DNA of 64,000 bases from Clostridium scatologenes (GCF_000968375.1 NZ_CP009933.1:2604001-2668000); one strand, 5' to 3'; positions 1-8,986 are shown, counted from the stretch's first letter. Notes: a model not told the origin generated them from the letters alone. Made by a program: numbers and translations.

Positions 1-134
1 TTTGTCTATTCTAGCGAAACAAATCGTTGTAAAATTCTATTTATAATAAATTCTAATAATTTTGATAATATACATTTATCATGTCATAATATTATTAAGA
101 AATTCAAAATTTTATCTGTTTATAATCACATACA

Positions 135-190
135 TCAAGTGATTCTTAAACTCAAGTGGAACTTACTTGTAATAAATTCCCATTGAATAA
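135..190 (+). repeat. Partial family-D structured element (D0)
   Basis: This stretch begins with TCAAGTGATTCTTAA, the same opening as the full family-D elements at 56091 and 47650 (reverse strand). It can fold into a hairpin: GTGATT near 139 pairs with AATCAC near 190, and CTCAAGTGGAA pairs imperfectly with TTCCCATTGAAT. The 3' domain of the full elements (TTATCCAGGCGCG and onward) is missing. It is therefore probably a degraded or partial copy. The rest of positions 1-260 shows no gene and no other structure I can support. Confidence 0.4.
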
Positions 191-260
191 AATCACAAAT
201 TTTTATTTATAGGTAATGTCTAAAATCATTTATATTAAAAATACGTAAAGGAGTGTTATT

Positions 261-1463
261 ATGAAATGCAATTTTGATGAAATTATTGATCGAAAAGGTA
301 CTAATGCTATGAATACGGATGGTTTTCGCGATTATATTTTCCATGCTCCACCAACAATGAAATTCCCATTTGAAGATGATGAATTTATTCGTATGTGGGT
401 AGCAGATATGGAGTTTGCGACACCTCCTGAAATCATAGAAGCCATAAAGAAACGTCTTGATAGAAGAATTTTTGGTTACACAAAAGTATTTGATCCCGAA
501 TACTATGAGGCTTTTTCAGGATGGACCAAAAGTCACTATGACTGGACTTTTGAAAAGGAACATTTAGTTACTTCTCCAGGCATTATACCTGCTCTATATG
601 AATTAGTTGATTATATATGTAAACCAGATGAAAAAGTTTTAATATTAACACCTTCTTATGCTTTCTTTAAATATGCTGCAGACTATAACAAAATGGAATT
701 AGTTACATCCAACCTAATTGTAAATGATGGATATTATACTATAGATTTTGATGATTTGGAAAATAAATCAAAAGATGAAAAAGTCTCTTTATGCATTTTC
801 TGTAACCCTCATAATCCTAGTGGACGTGTGTGGACACAAGAAGAACTAAAAAAATTAGGAGACATTTGCCTAAAAAATAATTTATGGATTATTTCTGACG
901 AAATTCATTGTGATTTGCTTAGAAATAATCAAAAACATACTCCTCTTGCAAAATTATATCCAGAATCAGACCACATCATAACTTGTATGGCTCCAAGTAA
1001 AACCTTTAACATGGCTGGTCTCATGTTTTCAAATGTAATAATACCAAATGAAAAATTAAGAACTGTATGGCTTGATAGACATTACGGCTTTGAAAATCCT
1101 TTAAGCATTACAGCAGCTCAAGCAGCATATACTTATGGTGATGAATGGCTCAGTCAATTAAAGAATTATTTGGATGATAACTTTTTATTCACAAAAAATT
1201 ACTTAGAAAAGTATTTACCAAAAGCCATATTCCGCATTTCTGAAGCCACTTATTTAGCTTGGGTTAATATTAATGCATATCTTAAAAATGAAGAAAATTT
1301 ACCCTTATTCTTTGCCAATAAAGCCGGTGTATTACTTGAAGGAGGAAATATGTTTGTAGCTAATTCTGATGGATATATTCGTCTCAATTTAGCTTGTCCT
1401 CGATCAGTCTTAGAAGAAGGACTTAAAAGAATATGTAAAGTACTTGTGAGTAATGCACAATAA
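261..1463 (+). CDS. PatB/MalY-type PLP aminotransferase (putative cystathionine beta-lyase)
   Basis: A 400-residue fold-type I PLP enzyme of the PatB/MalY group. These enzymes cleave C-S bonds (cystathionine to homocysteine, pyruvate and ammonia) and some act as aminotransferases. The N-terminal WVADMEFATPPEI segment is typical of the group. CNPHNPSGRVW is the nucleotide-fold loop, ISDEIHCDL carries the aspartate that contacts the PLP ring nitrogen, and SKTFNMAGL carries the Schiff-base lysine. The ending IRLNLACPRSVLEEGL carries the substrate-carboxylate arginine. The length is normal. AAAGGAG sits 7 bases before the ATG. It reads away from the catabolic island and has no obvious operon partner except the small gene after it. 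The family is secure; the substrate is not visible from sequence. Confidence 0.88.
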   Translation: MKCNFDEIIDRKGTNAMNTDGFRDYIFHAPPTMKFPFEDDEFIRMWVADMEFATPPEIIEAIKKRLDRRIFGYTKVFDPEYYEAFSGWTKSHYDWTFEKEHLVTSPGIIPALYELVDYICKPDEKVLILTPSYAFFKYAADYNKMELVTSNLIVNDGYYTIDFDDLENKSKDEKVSLCIFCNPHNPSGRVWTQEELKKLGDICLKNNLWIISDEIHCDLLRNNQKHTPLAKLYPESDHIITCMAPSKTFNMAGLMFSNVIIPNEKLRTVWLDRHYGFENPLSITAAQAAYTYGDEWLSQLKNYLDDNFLFTKNYLEKYLPKAIFRISEATYLAWVNINAYLKNEENLPLFFANKAGVLLEGGNMFVANSDGYIRLNLACPRSVLEEGLKRICKVLVSNAQ

Positions 1464-1517
1464 TGCTATAATTGGGACAAATTTTATCATAATTATTTAA
1501 CATAATGGGAGATTTTT

Positions 1518-1733
1518 ATGAGCTTTTTAGGAACAAAAAAATTATACAGAATTGAAATTATAGAAAGATGTTATTATTCTCCTATATATGGAACAGGCAC
1601 TGCAATGCCATCCTTTGAATCTGTTAAAAAAAATGGTAACTTCGGTTCAATACCTAAAGGAATTACAGGATGGATAGTTGAAAAGCTTGGTAAAAAATAT
1701 TTCAGGCCAGATGAAAACCAAGAAGGAATATAA
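1518..1733 (+). CDS. Small conserved-looking hypothetical protein (71 aa)
   Basis: A 71-residue basic protein that I do not recognise. It has a GGGAG ribosome site six bases before its ATG and starts 54 bases after the aminotransferase stop, so it may be the second gene of that transcript. There is no signal peptide or membrane segment. A Gly/Ser-rich middle (IYGTGTAMPSFESVKKNG) is followed by GWIVEKLGKKYFRP, a spacing that looks like a small beta-rich domain. Codon use is like the neighbours. It could be real or a chance frame; the good ribosome site favours real. Confidence 0.5.
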   Translation: MSFLGTKKLYRIEIIERCYYSPIYGTGTAMPSFESVKKNGNFGSIPKGITGWIVEKLGKKYFRPDENQEGI

Positions 1734-1884
1734 TTATTTACACCTGCCAATCAACCAATTGTTTTAATTCCTTATTGTAAAATAGATGGTCACTATAAAA
1801 AGATATAGAAAATAAATAATATATAGTAAAAACCGAATTCAGCCATATTCATAATGAATCACTTATAAAACACAAAAAAATAAA

Positions 1885-1914
1885 AGCTGAATCTAAATAA
1901 TAAAGGATTCAGCT
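1885..1914 (-). terminator. Rho-independent terminator of the GntR gene
   Basis: On the minus strand, AGCTGAATC and GATTCAGCT form a 9-bp perfect stem with a 12-base loop, followed directly by TTTATTTTTTT. It lies 8 bases past the stop of the GntR-family gene. Confidence 0.85.
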
Positions 1915-1922
1915 AATGTCAT

Positions 1923-2564
1923 TTATACCATATCTAAATATTTTGTTGCCCAATGAACTTCCCTTAAGAAATGCTCTAATTCTTCACTTTTCTTTTTCTT
2001 AAAAAGTTCTATAATATTTCTATGCTCATTATTTACATCTTTAAGCACTTGAAAAAGAACTTCTGGATTTTTATTAGCATATGTAACAGGTAAAAAACTA
2101 TGCTCTAATGTATTTAATATTTCTATCAACTTTTCATTATCACATTTACTAAGATATACATTGTGAAAACCAAATTGTAATTCATTGTACAAACTATAAT
2201 TTCTATTTTCAATAGCTACATCAATCTTTTCTATTATATCTTCCATATCTTTAAAATCTTTATCTGATAATTTTTCTATAGTTAATGTAGCTGCATATGC
2301 ATCTAAGCAAGCAAGTACTGCATAAAGGTCAAGTTTCTCCTTTAATGACATTTCTTTCACAAAGAAGCCTCTTCTTGGAAGATACAAAATAAGATTATCA
2401 GAAGCCAGCTGTATCAGTGCTTCTCTAGCAGGAGTTCTGCTTATAGATAAGTCTTTGCATATAGCAGCTTCACTGATTTTTTGATTGGATTGTAATTCAC
2501 CATTTTGAATTTTATTAGAAATATATTTATAAACATAATCTCTTAAAGACTCATAATTACTCAA
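1923..2564 (-). CDS. GntR-family (FadR/FCD) transcriptional regulator
   Basis: A 213-residue regulator. The winged-helix domain spans about residues 5-75, with helix-turn-helix ISEAAICKDLSISRTPAREAL and wing RRGFFV. The C-terminal FCD ligand domain keeps its metal-site histidines (FGFHNVYL, EHRNII, VHWATK). FCD regulators usually sense an organic acid and repress a catabolic operon. The start is TTG, with AGGAGGG six bases upstream. Its own promoter carries TTGTATACAA in the -35/-10 spacer, and related sequences sit in the promoters of the oxidoreductase and HisC operons, so it is the likely local repressor of both and of itself. A terminator-like hairpin separates it from the synthetase gene, so it may be transcribed on its own. 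The ligand is unknown, perhaps a 2-oxoacid or its product. Confidence 0.87.
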   Translation of the reverse strand: MSNYESLRDYVYKYISNKIQNGELQSNQKISEAAICKDLSISRTPAREALIQLASDNLILYLPRRGFFVKEMSLKEKLDLYAVLACLDAYAATLTIEKLSDKDFKDMEDIIEKIDVAIENRNYSLYNELQFGFHNVYLSKCDNEKLIEILNTLEHSFLPVTYANKNPEVLFQVLKDVNNEHRNIIELFKKKKSEELEHFLREVHWATKYLDMV

Positions 2565-2588
2565 AACAAACCCTCCTTGACTTTTTTA

Positions 2589-2617
2589 AGTGTAATATAT
2601 TGTATACAAATTGTCAA
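2589..2617 (-). promoter_or_regulatory. gntR promoter with palindromic operator
   Basis: On the minus strand TTGACA (2617-2612), a 17-base spacer and TACACT (2594-2589) form a sigma-A promoter. The spacer contains the perfect palindrome TTGTATACAA (2600-2609). The same core appears in the promoters at 7410-7460 and 11496-11567. The promoter call is direct from sequence; GntR binding is inferred. Confidence 0.65.
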
Positions 2618-2640
2618 GTATCTAATACTTCTATCATTTA

Positions 2641-2678
2641 AAAATCAGCATAGATTATAACTACTATGCTGATTTTTT
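2641..2678. terminator. Bidirectional terminator-like hairpin
   Basis: AAAATCAGCATAG (2641-2653) pairs with CTATGCTGATTTT (2664-2676), with T-runs on both strands. It lies just past the synthetase stop at 2692 and upstream of the gntR promoter, so it probably ends the oxidoreductase/synthetase transcript. Confidence 0.75.
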
Positions 2679-2691
2679 AATATTGTGCTAT

Positions 2692-4788
2692 TTACTCTTT
2701 CAAGACAATCAAAGCATCTGCAACTCCTACTCCCATTCCTTCTGGATATACAATTAGCGGATTAATATCTATTTCTGATAACTTGCTTTTATTTTCATTT
2801 GCAAAAATAGATATTTTTACCATCATCTCTGTTAAAGCTTCTACATCACAAGGTTTTTCTCCTCTATACCCCTTTAACATTTTATATGCTTTTAACTCAC
2901 TTATCATTTTATATGCTTCTTTTTTATTAAGTGGAGCAGGATATAATGATACATCTTTAAAAATTTCTACAAAAACTCCTCCAAGTCCCACAAGAATCAT
3001 AGGCCCGAATTGGACATCATTATTTACACCTATAATTACTTCTAATCCTTTTGGCATCATTTCCTGCATAAGAATTCCATTTATTTTAGCATCAGGTTTA
3101 TAGATATTTGCATTAACCAATATTTCATGATAAGCACTTATAACTTCATTTTCTGAATTTAAATTTAGTTTAACTCCACCAACATCAGATTTGTGAAGAA
3201 TATCTGATGATTCAATTTTCATAACCAATGGATATCCAATTTTTTTTGCTGCTTCCAATGCCTCTATTTCATTTTTTACAACACATACTTCACCTACAGG
3301 TATTCCATTTCGTTTTAAAAGCATCTTACTTTCAAACTCAGATAATGCTTTTGTACTAGACAAATCATTTTCATCTGGTAATGCAATTTCTAAAATTTTA
3401 TCTTCATATTTATATTGAATAAAATCTGCTAAGTATTTTAAAATTTTAAAAGCATATATAGACGGTGGTAATATTGGAACTCCTAAATTTCTGAGTTTTT
3501 CAGCGTACTCATAATTACGTGTATTCTCTAAGAATGGAAGCATTAATATTGGTTTGCTATTTCCTTCTTCAATTACTCTCTTTATTCCTTCTGCCATATA
3601 ATATATTGCAGGATCTGCTATTTCAAATAATAGTGTATATCCTATAATTACAGCACCAATATTTTTATCATTCATTACTGTCCTAAGTGCCCCTGCATAT
3701 AAATCTGCATCATAGGATAATGTTGCTGTCATATCTAATGGATTGTTTGGTGAAGCATAAGATGGCAACTGTTCTCTTAACTTTGATAATGTATCCTCTG
3801 TAAAATCTGGGAATTCTACTCCATAAGTTGCCCCTGTATCTGCACAAATTCCTGTTTCTCCTCCTGATAAATTCATTGATGCAAATGTTGGTTTTTCCGG
3901 CAACCTGTCAATAATTGAAAACATATTGGAGGTTGCTAACAATTCTTCCATATCATCAACTCTAATAACACCAAATTTCTTAAATATTGCATCAAAGGTT
4001 TTATCAGATCCAGCTAAACTTCCTGTATGAGATGCGGCATTCTTTTTTCCCTTTTCTGATTTGCCAGCTTTTAAAACTATTATTGGCTTACTTTTAATCG
4101 CAGCTTTTCTTAGGGATTTTATAAACTTTCTTGGTTCTTTTACTCCTTCTAAATATATACTTATCACCTTAGTGTCTTCATCTTCTACCAAAAAATCTAT
4201 ATAATCTTCCATCGTTATAACCTTGCTATTTCCTGCCGAAATAGCATATGAGAATTTCATATCCTGACTTTCCATTAATGATAAACAAAGTTGTCCACTT
4301 TGAGATATTAATCCTACATTACCTTTTCTATCTCTTTTTTTAGAAATGAAAGCAAATGGATAAACATTACTAATATAATTTACGAAGCCAGCACAATTTG
4401 GTCCCATTAATGCTATATCTAATTTTTCACACAACTCTTTTAATGACTTTTCTGCTTTTTTGCCTTCTTCAGTACCAGTTTCTGAATAGCCGCTTGCAAA
4501 TACCACTGCTCCACCGCAACCTTTTTTAGAAGCTTCTATCAGCAATGATTCCACTGTTTTTTGAGGTGTACATATAACTATCATATCAATATCTACCGGA
4601 ATCTCTGACATTGATTTATAACAAGGGTAATTAAAAACGCTATCTTTTTTAGGATTTACAAAATAAGTATTTTTTAAATCTTTTGTATACTCAATTATGT
4701 TTCTACATGTATCTCCTCCAAATCCTTCTTTTTCGCTAGCACCTATAACTGCAACAGTATTGGGTTTTAATAATTTTGTTAAATTCAT
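2692..4788 (-). CDS. ADP-forming acyl-CoA synthetase (fused alpha-beta subunits)
   Basis: A 698-residue enzyme that converts acyl-CoA, ADP and phosphate to free acid, CoA and ATP. It conserves energy by substrate-level phosphorylation at the end of 2-oxoacid oxidation. The N-terminal CoA-binding Rossmann domain starts with VAVIGASEKEGFGG. The succinyl-CoA-ligase-like domains follow, with LMGPNCAGF, GLISQSGQLC, ASHTGSLAGSD and NLSGGETGICADTGA. The C-terminal ATP-grasp domain begins near residue 480 (LLKRNGIPVGE) and includes HKSDVGGVKLNL and EIDINPLIVYPEG. The fused alpha-beta order and the length match the single-chain class. It starts 18 bases after the gamma-subunit stop, with GGGGGGAT as ribosome site, and is the last enzyme of the operon. 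The acid product depends on the oxidoreductase; branched-chain acids are likeliest. Confidence 0.9.
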   Translation of the reverse strand: MNLTKLLKPNTVAVIGASEKEGFGGDTCRNIIEYTKDLKNTYFVNPKKDSVFNYPCYKSMSEIPVDIDMIVICTPQKTVESLLIEASKKGCGGAVVFASGYSETGTEEGKKAEKSLKELCEKLDIALMGPNCAGFVNYISNVYPFAFISKKRDRKGNVGLISQSGQLCLSLMESQDMKFSYAISAGNSKVITMEDYIDFLVEDEDTKVISIYLEGVKEPRKFIKSLRKAAIKSKPIIVLKAGKSEKGKKNAASHTGSLAGSDKTFDAIFKKFGVIRVDDMEELLATSNMFSIIDRLPEKPTFASMNLSGGETGICADTGATYGVEFPDFTEDTLSKLREQLPSYASPNNPLDMTATLSYDADLYAGALRTVMNDKNIGAVIIGYTLLFEIADPAIYYMAEGIKRVIEEGNSKPILMLPFLENTRNYEYAEKLRNLGVPILPPSIYAFKILKYLADFIQYKYEDKILEIALPDENDLSSTKALSEFESKMLLKRNGIPVGEVCVVKNEIEALEAAKKIGYPLVMKIESSDILHKSDVGGVKLNLNSENEVISAYHEILVNANIYKPDAKINGILMQEMMPKGLEVIIGVNNDVQFGPMILVGLGGVFVEIFKDVSLYPAPLNKKEAYKMISELKAYKMLKGYRGEKPCDVEALTEMMVKISIFANENKSKLSEIDINPLIVYPEGMGVGVADALIVLKE

Positions 4789-4806
4789 AATTGTATCCCC
4801 CCATTA

Positions 4807-5346
4807 TCAATGAATTGAATTATATCCTGCTTCATATGCTTCTACATTTTTTACATTATATTTCCCTTTTCCTTTGTTTTCAAAATACTTACACATAGCA
4901 TTTGAAAATTCTTCTTTTTCAAATATTTTTGTAGCATTTACTAATGCACCCAACATAACTATATTAGTACCCTTTAAATTTTCAACCTTTGCTGCCAACT
5001 CCATTGTAGGTACCTTAACTACAATTATATCTTTTCTATATTTTCTCTTATCATCCACTATTGAACTGTTAACAAAAAGATATCCACCTGGTTTAATTGA
5101 GTTCTCAAACTTATCTATAGCAGGACCATTCATAGTAAATAAAATGTCTACATTTTTACAATATGGACTCGCAATTTTTCCATCACTAATCTTAACATTA
5201 CAATTTGCAGTACCTCCCCTCATTTCTGAGCCATATGATGGGTACCAGCATACATTCTTTTCTTGATCCATTCCTGCATAAATAAGCATCATTCCTGTTG
5301 TTAATATACCTTGTCCACCAAATCCTGCACATATAATTTCAGTCAT
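4807..5346 (-). CDS. 2-oxoacid:ferredoxin oxidoreductase, gamma subunit
   Basis: A 179-residue protein of the pyruvate/ketoisovalerate oxidoreductase gamma family (POR domain). It forms the CoA-side domain of the heterotetrameric enzyme that oxidises 2-oxoacids to acyl-CoA and reduces ferredoxin. The N-terminal GFGGQGILTTGMML and SYGSEMRGGTANC are the usual family signatures. The length is typical. Its ATG overlaps the last base of the beta-subunit stop codon, and AGGAGG lies upstream inside the beta gene, so the two are translationally coupled. The start and family are secure. Confidence 0.9.
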   Translation of the reverse strand: MTEIICAGFGGQGILTTGMMLIYAGMDQEKNVCWYPSYGSEMRGGTANCNVKISDGKIASPYCKNVDILFTMNGPAIDKFENSIKPGGYLFVNSSIVDDKRKYRKDIIVVKVPTMELAAKVENLKGTNIVMLGALVNATKIFEKEEFSNAMCKYFENKGKGKYNVKNVEAYEAGYNSIH

Positions 5347-6089
5347 TATAGATTACCTCCTTTATCTACAAATTCACCAGTATTGAAATAATCAGACATT
5401 ACTGTTTCTACTCTCTCCGCGCATTTTATTGGTGTCATACCTAAATTCATATTTGTGGGACATTGTGATAATATTTCTACAAGACAATAACCATCATTAT
5501 TCATATGCTTTTCAAAAGCTTTTCTTATATAAGTTTTTGTTTTTCTTACATCTGCGGCACTGCCTACTGAACCTCTTGCTAAATATGCTATATCAAATTT
5601 TCCAATTGCTTTAACAATATCAAAAGGTTTTCCTGTTTTGTGTATATCTTTTCCTTTAATTGATGAAGTAGTTTTCTGTCCTTCTAAAGAAGTTGGTGCC
5701 ATTTGACCTCCAGTCATTCCATATACTCCATTGTTTACTACAATTACTATTACATTATCATTTCTAATTGCACCATGCATAGTTTCAGCCATTCCTATGG
5801 AATACGCAGCTCCATCCCCTATATAAGCCAAAACTGGATTATCTTTTCTCACATTTTTTAACCCTGTAGCTGTAGGAATGGGTCTTCCGTGTGGAGCCAT
5901 AATTGTATCAAATCTCCATGTATCAATATTTAACGAACAACAAGCAACATCTATAACTGTTAGTAATTTTTCTGTTACCCCCATTTCCTCAGAAACTTCA
6001 CCAATTAACCTAGCCACTATACCATGACCACAACCAGGACAAAATGAGGTTTCTGCAAATGAAATTGATTCTGGTGCTTTAAGTTTCAT
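5346..6089 (-). CDS. 2-oxoacid:ferredoxin oxidoreductase, beta (TPP-binding) subunit
   Basis: A 247-residue thiamine-diphosphate-binding subunit. FCPGCGHGI near residue 17 is the usual N-terminal cysteine motif. GDGAAYSIGM followed by VVNNGVYGMTGGQ is the GDG..NN metal/TPP-binding signature, and APTSLEGQKTTSS is typical of the 2-ketoisovalerate/2-oxoglutarate branch rather than pyruvate oxidoreductase. AAGGAGG precedes the ATG, and the gene starts two bases after the alpha-subunit stop. With the alpha, gamma and ferredoxin subunits it makes a complete four-gene enzyme. Substrate is inferred only from subunit arrangement and the neighbours. Confidence 0.9.
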   Translation of the reverse strand: MKLKAPESISFAETSFCPGCGHGIVARLIGEVSEEMGVTEKLLTVIDVACCSLNIDTWRFDTIMAPHGRPIPTATGLKNVRKDNPVLAYIGDGAAYSIGMAETMHGAIRNDNVIVIVVNNGVYGMTGGQMAPTSLEGQKTTSSIKGKDIHKTGKPFDIVKAIGKFDIAYLARGSVGSAADVRKTKTYIRKAFEKHMNNDGYCLVEILSQCPTNMNLGMTPIKCAERVETVMSDYFNTGEFVDKGGNL

Positions 6090-6091
6090 AT

Positions 6092-7147
6092 TTATACCTC
6101 CTTATCTACTAAAATCTCTTTTGCTTTTCTAATTATAATATCCGTCTCTGGAACTTCTTTTACTGTGGCATAAGCATATACAGGATATTTATTATTTGTA
6201 GCTAATACAACATCTTCTACCATTTGGCCTAAAATATTCATTTCAACAGTCATAAATGCTTTACAATCATTAGAAACCTCTTTAAAAGCGTTTACTGGAA
6301 ATGGCCATAGTGTAATTATCCTAATAAGACCCAATTTTATGCCCTGAACTCTGGCTATCTCAACCGCTTCTATACACACTCTGGAACTTATTCCATAAGC
6401 TACTAATATCACTTCTGCATCTTCAGTTTGTATTGATTGCCACCTTTGCTCATTTAATTCCATTTCTTTATATTTATTTCTCAAATATTCATCATAATTT
6501 TCCATATAATATAATCTATTAGTTATTTTCTTTTGAACATTTCCTTTTTTACATCCTTTGATTGACCAATCATATTTGTTAATATCATGCTCTTTCATCT
6601 CAGGAAGTTCTACTTTCTCCACCATTTGACCTATAGCTGCATCTGATCCAATAAGTACCGGATGTCTATACTTTTCTGCTAAATCAAATGCTAAATATGC
6701 TAAATCAGCATTTTCTTGAACAGAATTTGGAGCGAGTACAATAGTTCTATAATCTCCGTGTCCACCACCTCTTGTTAACTGCCAATAATCTCCCTGACTT
6801 TGTCCAACATCTCCTAAACCATTTCCATATCTCATTACATCAACGATTACAGCAGGAAGATCTGCAGCAACCAAATAAGATATTCCTTCTTGAAATAATG
6901 TAAAACCTGGTCCTGAAGAAGTAGCAACTACTCTTGCTCCGCCAGCAGATGCACCTAAAAGCATATTTATTCCAGATAATTCAGATTCTGTTTGTATAAA
7001 TACACCTCCTGCTTCCTCCATACGCCAAGACATGTATTCTAATATCTCAGTTTGCGGAGTAATAGGATATCCGCTATAAAATCTACAGCCTGCTCTAATC
7101 GCCGCTTCTGCTAATGCCTCATTGCCTTTCATTAATATATGTTTCAT
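6092..7147 (-). CDS. 2-oxoacid:ferredoxin oxidoreductase, alpha subunit (VorB/KorA type)
   Basis: A 351-residue subunit with the pyrimidine-binding and transketolase-C-like domains. Visible signatures are GYPITPQTEI near residue 24, a glutamate-containing IQTESELSG, ATSSGPGFTLFQEG, and the C-terminal VEMNILGQMVEDV. This fits the 3-methyl-2-oxobutanoate (VOR) or 2-oxoglutarate (KOR) type. The ATG follows AAGGAGG. It lies between the ferredoxin and beta genes in the order delta-alpha-beta-gamma. The neighbouring amino-acid permease and aminotransferase point to amino-acid-derived 2-oxoacids as substrates. I favour branched-chain ones, but aromatic ones are possible. Confidence 0.88.
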   Translation of the reverse strand: MKHILMKGNEALAEAAIRAGCRFYSGYPITPQTEILEYMSWRMEEAGGVFIQTESELSGINMLLGASAGGARVVATSSGPGFTLFQEGISYLVAADLPAVIVDVMRYGNGLGDVGQSQGDYWQLTRGGGHGDYRTIVLAPNSVQENADLAYLAFDLAEKYRHPVLIGSDAAIGQMVEKVELPEMKEHDINKYDWSIKGCKKGNVQKKITNRLYYMENYDEYLRNKYKEMELNEQRWQSIQTEDAEVILVAYGISSRVCIEAVEIARVQGIKLGLIRIITLWPFPVNAFKEVSNDCKAFMTVEMNILGQMVEDVVLATNNKYPVYAYATVKEVPETDIIIRKAKEILVDKEV

Positions 7148-7180
7148 TCTTTTACCTCCTTATATATAAATTTCTTACAT

Positions 7181-7378
7181 CTATACCAACTCAAAAACAT
7201 AATCCGGGCATACAGTATAACACATACCACATGCTATGCATTTTTCTTCATCAATTTTAATTACTGCATAACCCTTTAAGTTAACTTCATCTGAAACAGT
7301 AATAGCTTCTTTTGGACATGCTTTTACGCAATAATAGCAGCCTTTGCACCTTTTAGTGTTAGCTTTAGCTTTCTCCAT
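7181..7378 (-). CDS. 2-oxoacid:ferredoxin oxidoreductase, delta (2[4Fe-4S] ferredoxin) subunit
   Basis: A 65-residue ferredoxin-like subunit with two complete cluster motifs, CKGCYYCVKACP and CIACGMCYTVCP. It passes electrons from the TPP subunit to external ferredoxin. An in-frame start seven codons upstream (7399) exists, but AAAGGAGG sits just before the ATG at 7378, so I use that one. It is the first gene of the oxidoreductase operon and lies directly downstream of a promoter with a 31-bp palindrome. Confidence 0.9.
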   Translation of the reverse strand: MEKAKANTKRCKGCYYCVKACPKEAITVSDEVNLKGYAVIKIDEEKCIACGMCYTVCPDYVFELV

Positions 7379-7409
7379 GGGTTTTCCTCCTTTAAACATT
7401 AACTTAAAA

Positions 7410-7460
7410 TTGTATATTGTATATTATATACAATATACAATATATTTTTTGAAAAGTAAA
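7410..7460 (-). promoter_or_regulatory. Oxidoreductase-operon promoter with 31-bp palindromic operator
   Basis: TTGTATATTGTATA (7410-7423) and TATACAATATACAA (7427-7440) are perfect 14-bp inverted repeats around a 3-base centre. On the minus strand TTTACT (7460-7455), 17 bases and TATATT (7437-7432) form a likely promoter whose -10 box lies inside the palindrome. A bound repressor would block it. The repeat is seen directly; the regulator (the local GntR protein) is inferred. Confidence 0.7.
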
Positions 7461-7538
7461 CTATTTTTTCATATTTTTTTAATTTTGAGATAATTCTTAA
7501 CAAAATTTATAAAACCTTGTGAATAATTTAGATAAAAA

Positions 7539-7569
7539 AAGCTCAGAATCTTATACTAGATCTGAGCTT
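7539..7569 (-). terminator. Terminator of the APC permease gene
   Basis: On the minus strand AAGCTCAGA pairs with TCTGAGCTT (13-base loop) and runs into TTTTTTT. It lies 18 bases past the permease stop, so the permease and oxidoreductase transcripts are separate. Confidence 0.85.
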
Positions 7570-7586
7570 AACTTTTATGCACAATC

Positions 7587-8936
7587 TTACTTTCCATTTT
7601 TTAATTGAACATAAATATAAACCGGAATTCCAATCAACATAAATATAAAACCATACATTACTACATCTGCACCTGAACCATAGATCGTATAAACAGCATA
7701 AGCAAATGCTGCAAGTCCTAATAAAGAATTTTTTATAAAAGTAAATGGATTAAATGGTTCTGTTTTAGTTACAAAAAGCTTCACTTCAGAGGCAGCACCA
7801 AAGACATAAAATATCAACAGTGACATAGTTGCAAACAAGACTAAAAAATTATACATTTTTCCATGATTCGTAATACATCCTATGAACATTATAATAGACA
7901 TAAGTACTGCATTTATAATCAATGCAAAACTCGGTGTACTATATTTAACATGTAATTTACAGAAACTTTCTGGAAAAAGTTTCTGTTCTCCAAGAGAAAA
8001 AGCTATTCTCGCAGAAGATAGTATCCATGCACCAACGCAGCCAAAAGCAGAAATACAAACTCCTAAGGAAATAAATCCTCCGGCCCAATATCCTCCTGTG
8101 ACATTATAAATAATATCTGCAAATGGAGACTGAGCTACAGCCAGACTTGATTGCGACATATTTCCATCGGCAACAACAATTAGCAATAAATATAGCATAA
8201 ATACTAAGCCTGTCCCAATTATAGTTGCCAGTCTTATTGTCTTTACATCCTTTACCTCACCTGCAATCATGCTTGCTCCCTCAAATCCTGTAAAAGACCA
8301 AAGAGTGTATGCAATGGCAACTGGCAAAACAGAAAGTCCTGATACTTTAGGTGAAGAAACAGTATTCAAGTTTCCAACACTAAAATTAGGTATTGCTATA
8401 ATCAAAAATACTGCCAAAGGCAACAATTTTATTATAGTTAGAACTAAATTTACATACCCGGCTTCTTTGACCCCTTTAATGTTTATTAATGTATATAGCC
8501 AAATAAGTCCAATAGAAATTATTGCTTGATAAAATCCATTTTTCATAATTACTGGGAAAAAATATGCCAAATAATTGATTCCACCTAATATTATTGCGCC
8601 ATTTGCTATCCAGCATCCACACCAATAGGACCATCCTACAAAAAATGCAGGAAGATCGCCAAAAGCTTCTTTAGTGTACACAACAGCTGAACCTGATATT
8701 GGCATTTTTTCACCCATTTTTGCAAAGCATAGTGCAAGTAGCATTGTACCAGTTCCTGTAATTATCATTGCTAAAATTGCTGCCTTAGGATTTGCTAACT
8801 GTGCAAGTCCTTGTGGAGTCATGTAAATCCCAGATCCTATCATTTGTCCCATAATAACAGCAATTGCCGAAAATAGCCCCAAATCTCTTTTTAATTCAGT
8901 TGAACCTTCTCCAAGATTATCTCTTTTAATATTCAT
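7587..8936 (-). CDS. APC-family amino acid permease
   Basis: A 449-residue, roughly 12-helix transporter of the amino acid/polyamine/organocation superfamily. The first helix carries the substrate-binding GQMIGSGIYMTP motif, and TLWSFTGFEGASMIAGEV is the family's helix-6 region. It would import the amino acid(s) degraded by the neighbouring genes. An ATG four codons upstream exists, but GAGGGGT precedes the ATG at 8936. It follows the MFS gene by about 115 bases, which include a hairpin, so it may be transcribed by read-through from the HisC-MFS transcript or have its own promoter. The specific amino acid cannot be told. Confidence 0.85.
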   Translation of the reverse strand: MNIKRDNLGEGSTELKRDLGLFSAIAVIMGQMIGSGIYMTPQGLAQLANPKAAILAMIITGTGTMLLALCFAKMGEKMPISGSAVVYTKEAFGDLPAFFVGWSYWCGCWIANGAIILGGINYLAYFFPVIMKNGFYQAIISIGLIWLYTLINIKGVKEAGYVNLVLTIIKLLPLAVFLIIAIPNFSVGNLNTVSSPKVSGLSVLPVAIAYTLWSFTGFEGASMIAGEVKDVKTIRLATIIGTGLVFMLYLLLIVVADGNMSQSSLAVAQSPFADIIYNVTGGYWAGGFISLGVCISAFGCVGAWILSSARIAFSLGEQKLFPESFCKLHVKYSTPSFALIINAVLMSIIMFIGCITNHGKMYNFLVLFATMSLLIFYVFGAASEVKLFVTKTEPFNPFTFIKNSLLGLAAFAYAVYTIYGSGADVVMYGFIFMLIGIPVYIYVQLKNGK

Positions 8937-8986
8937 GTTACCCCTCATTTCAAAAACACAAGGAACAATTTCATAATGTTAAAAGC

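Noticed and set aside
2783..3103. Plus-strand open frames within the catabolic island (also near 4874, 5429, 7882, 9186)
   Set aside because: All are antisense to well-recognised genes, without ribosome sites or protein-like features.
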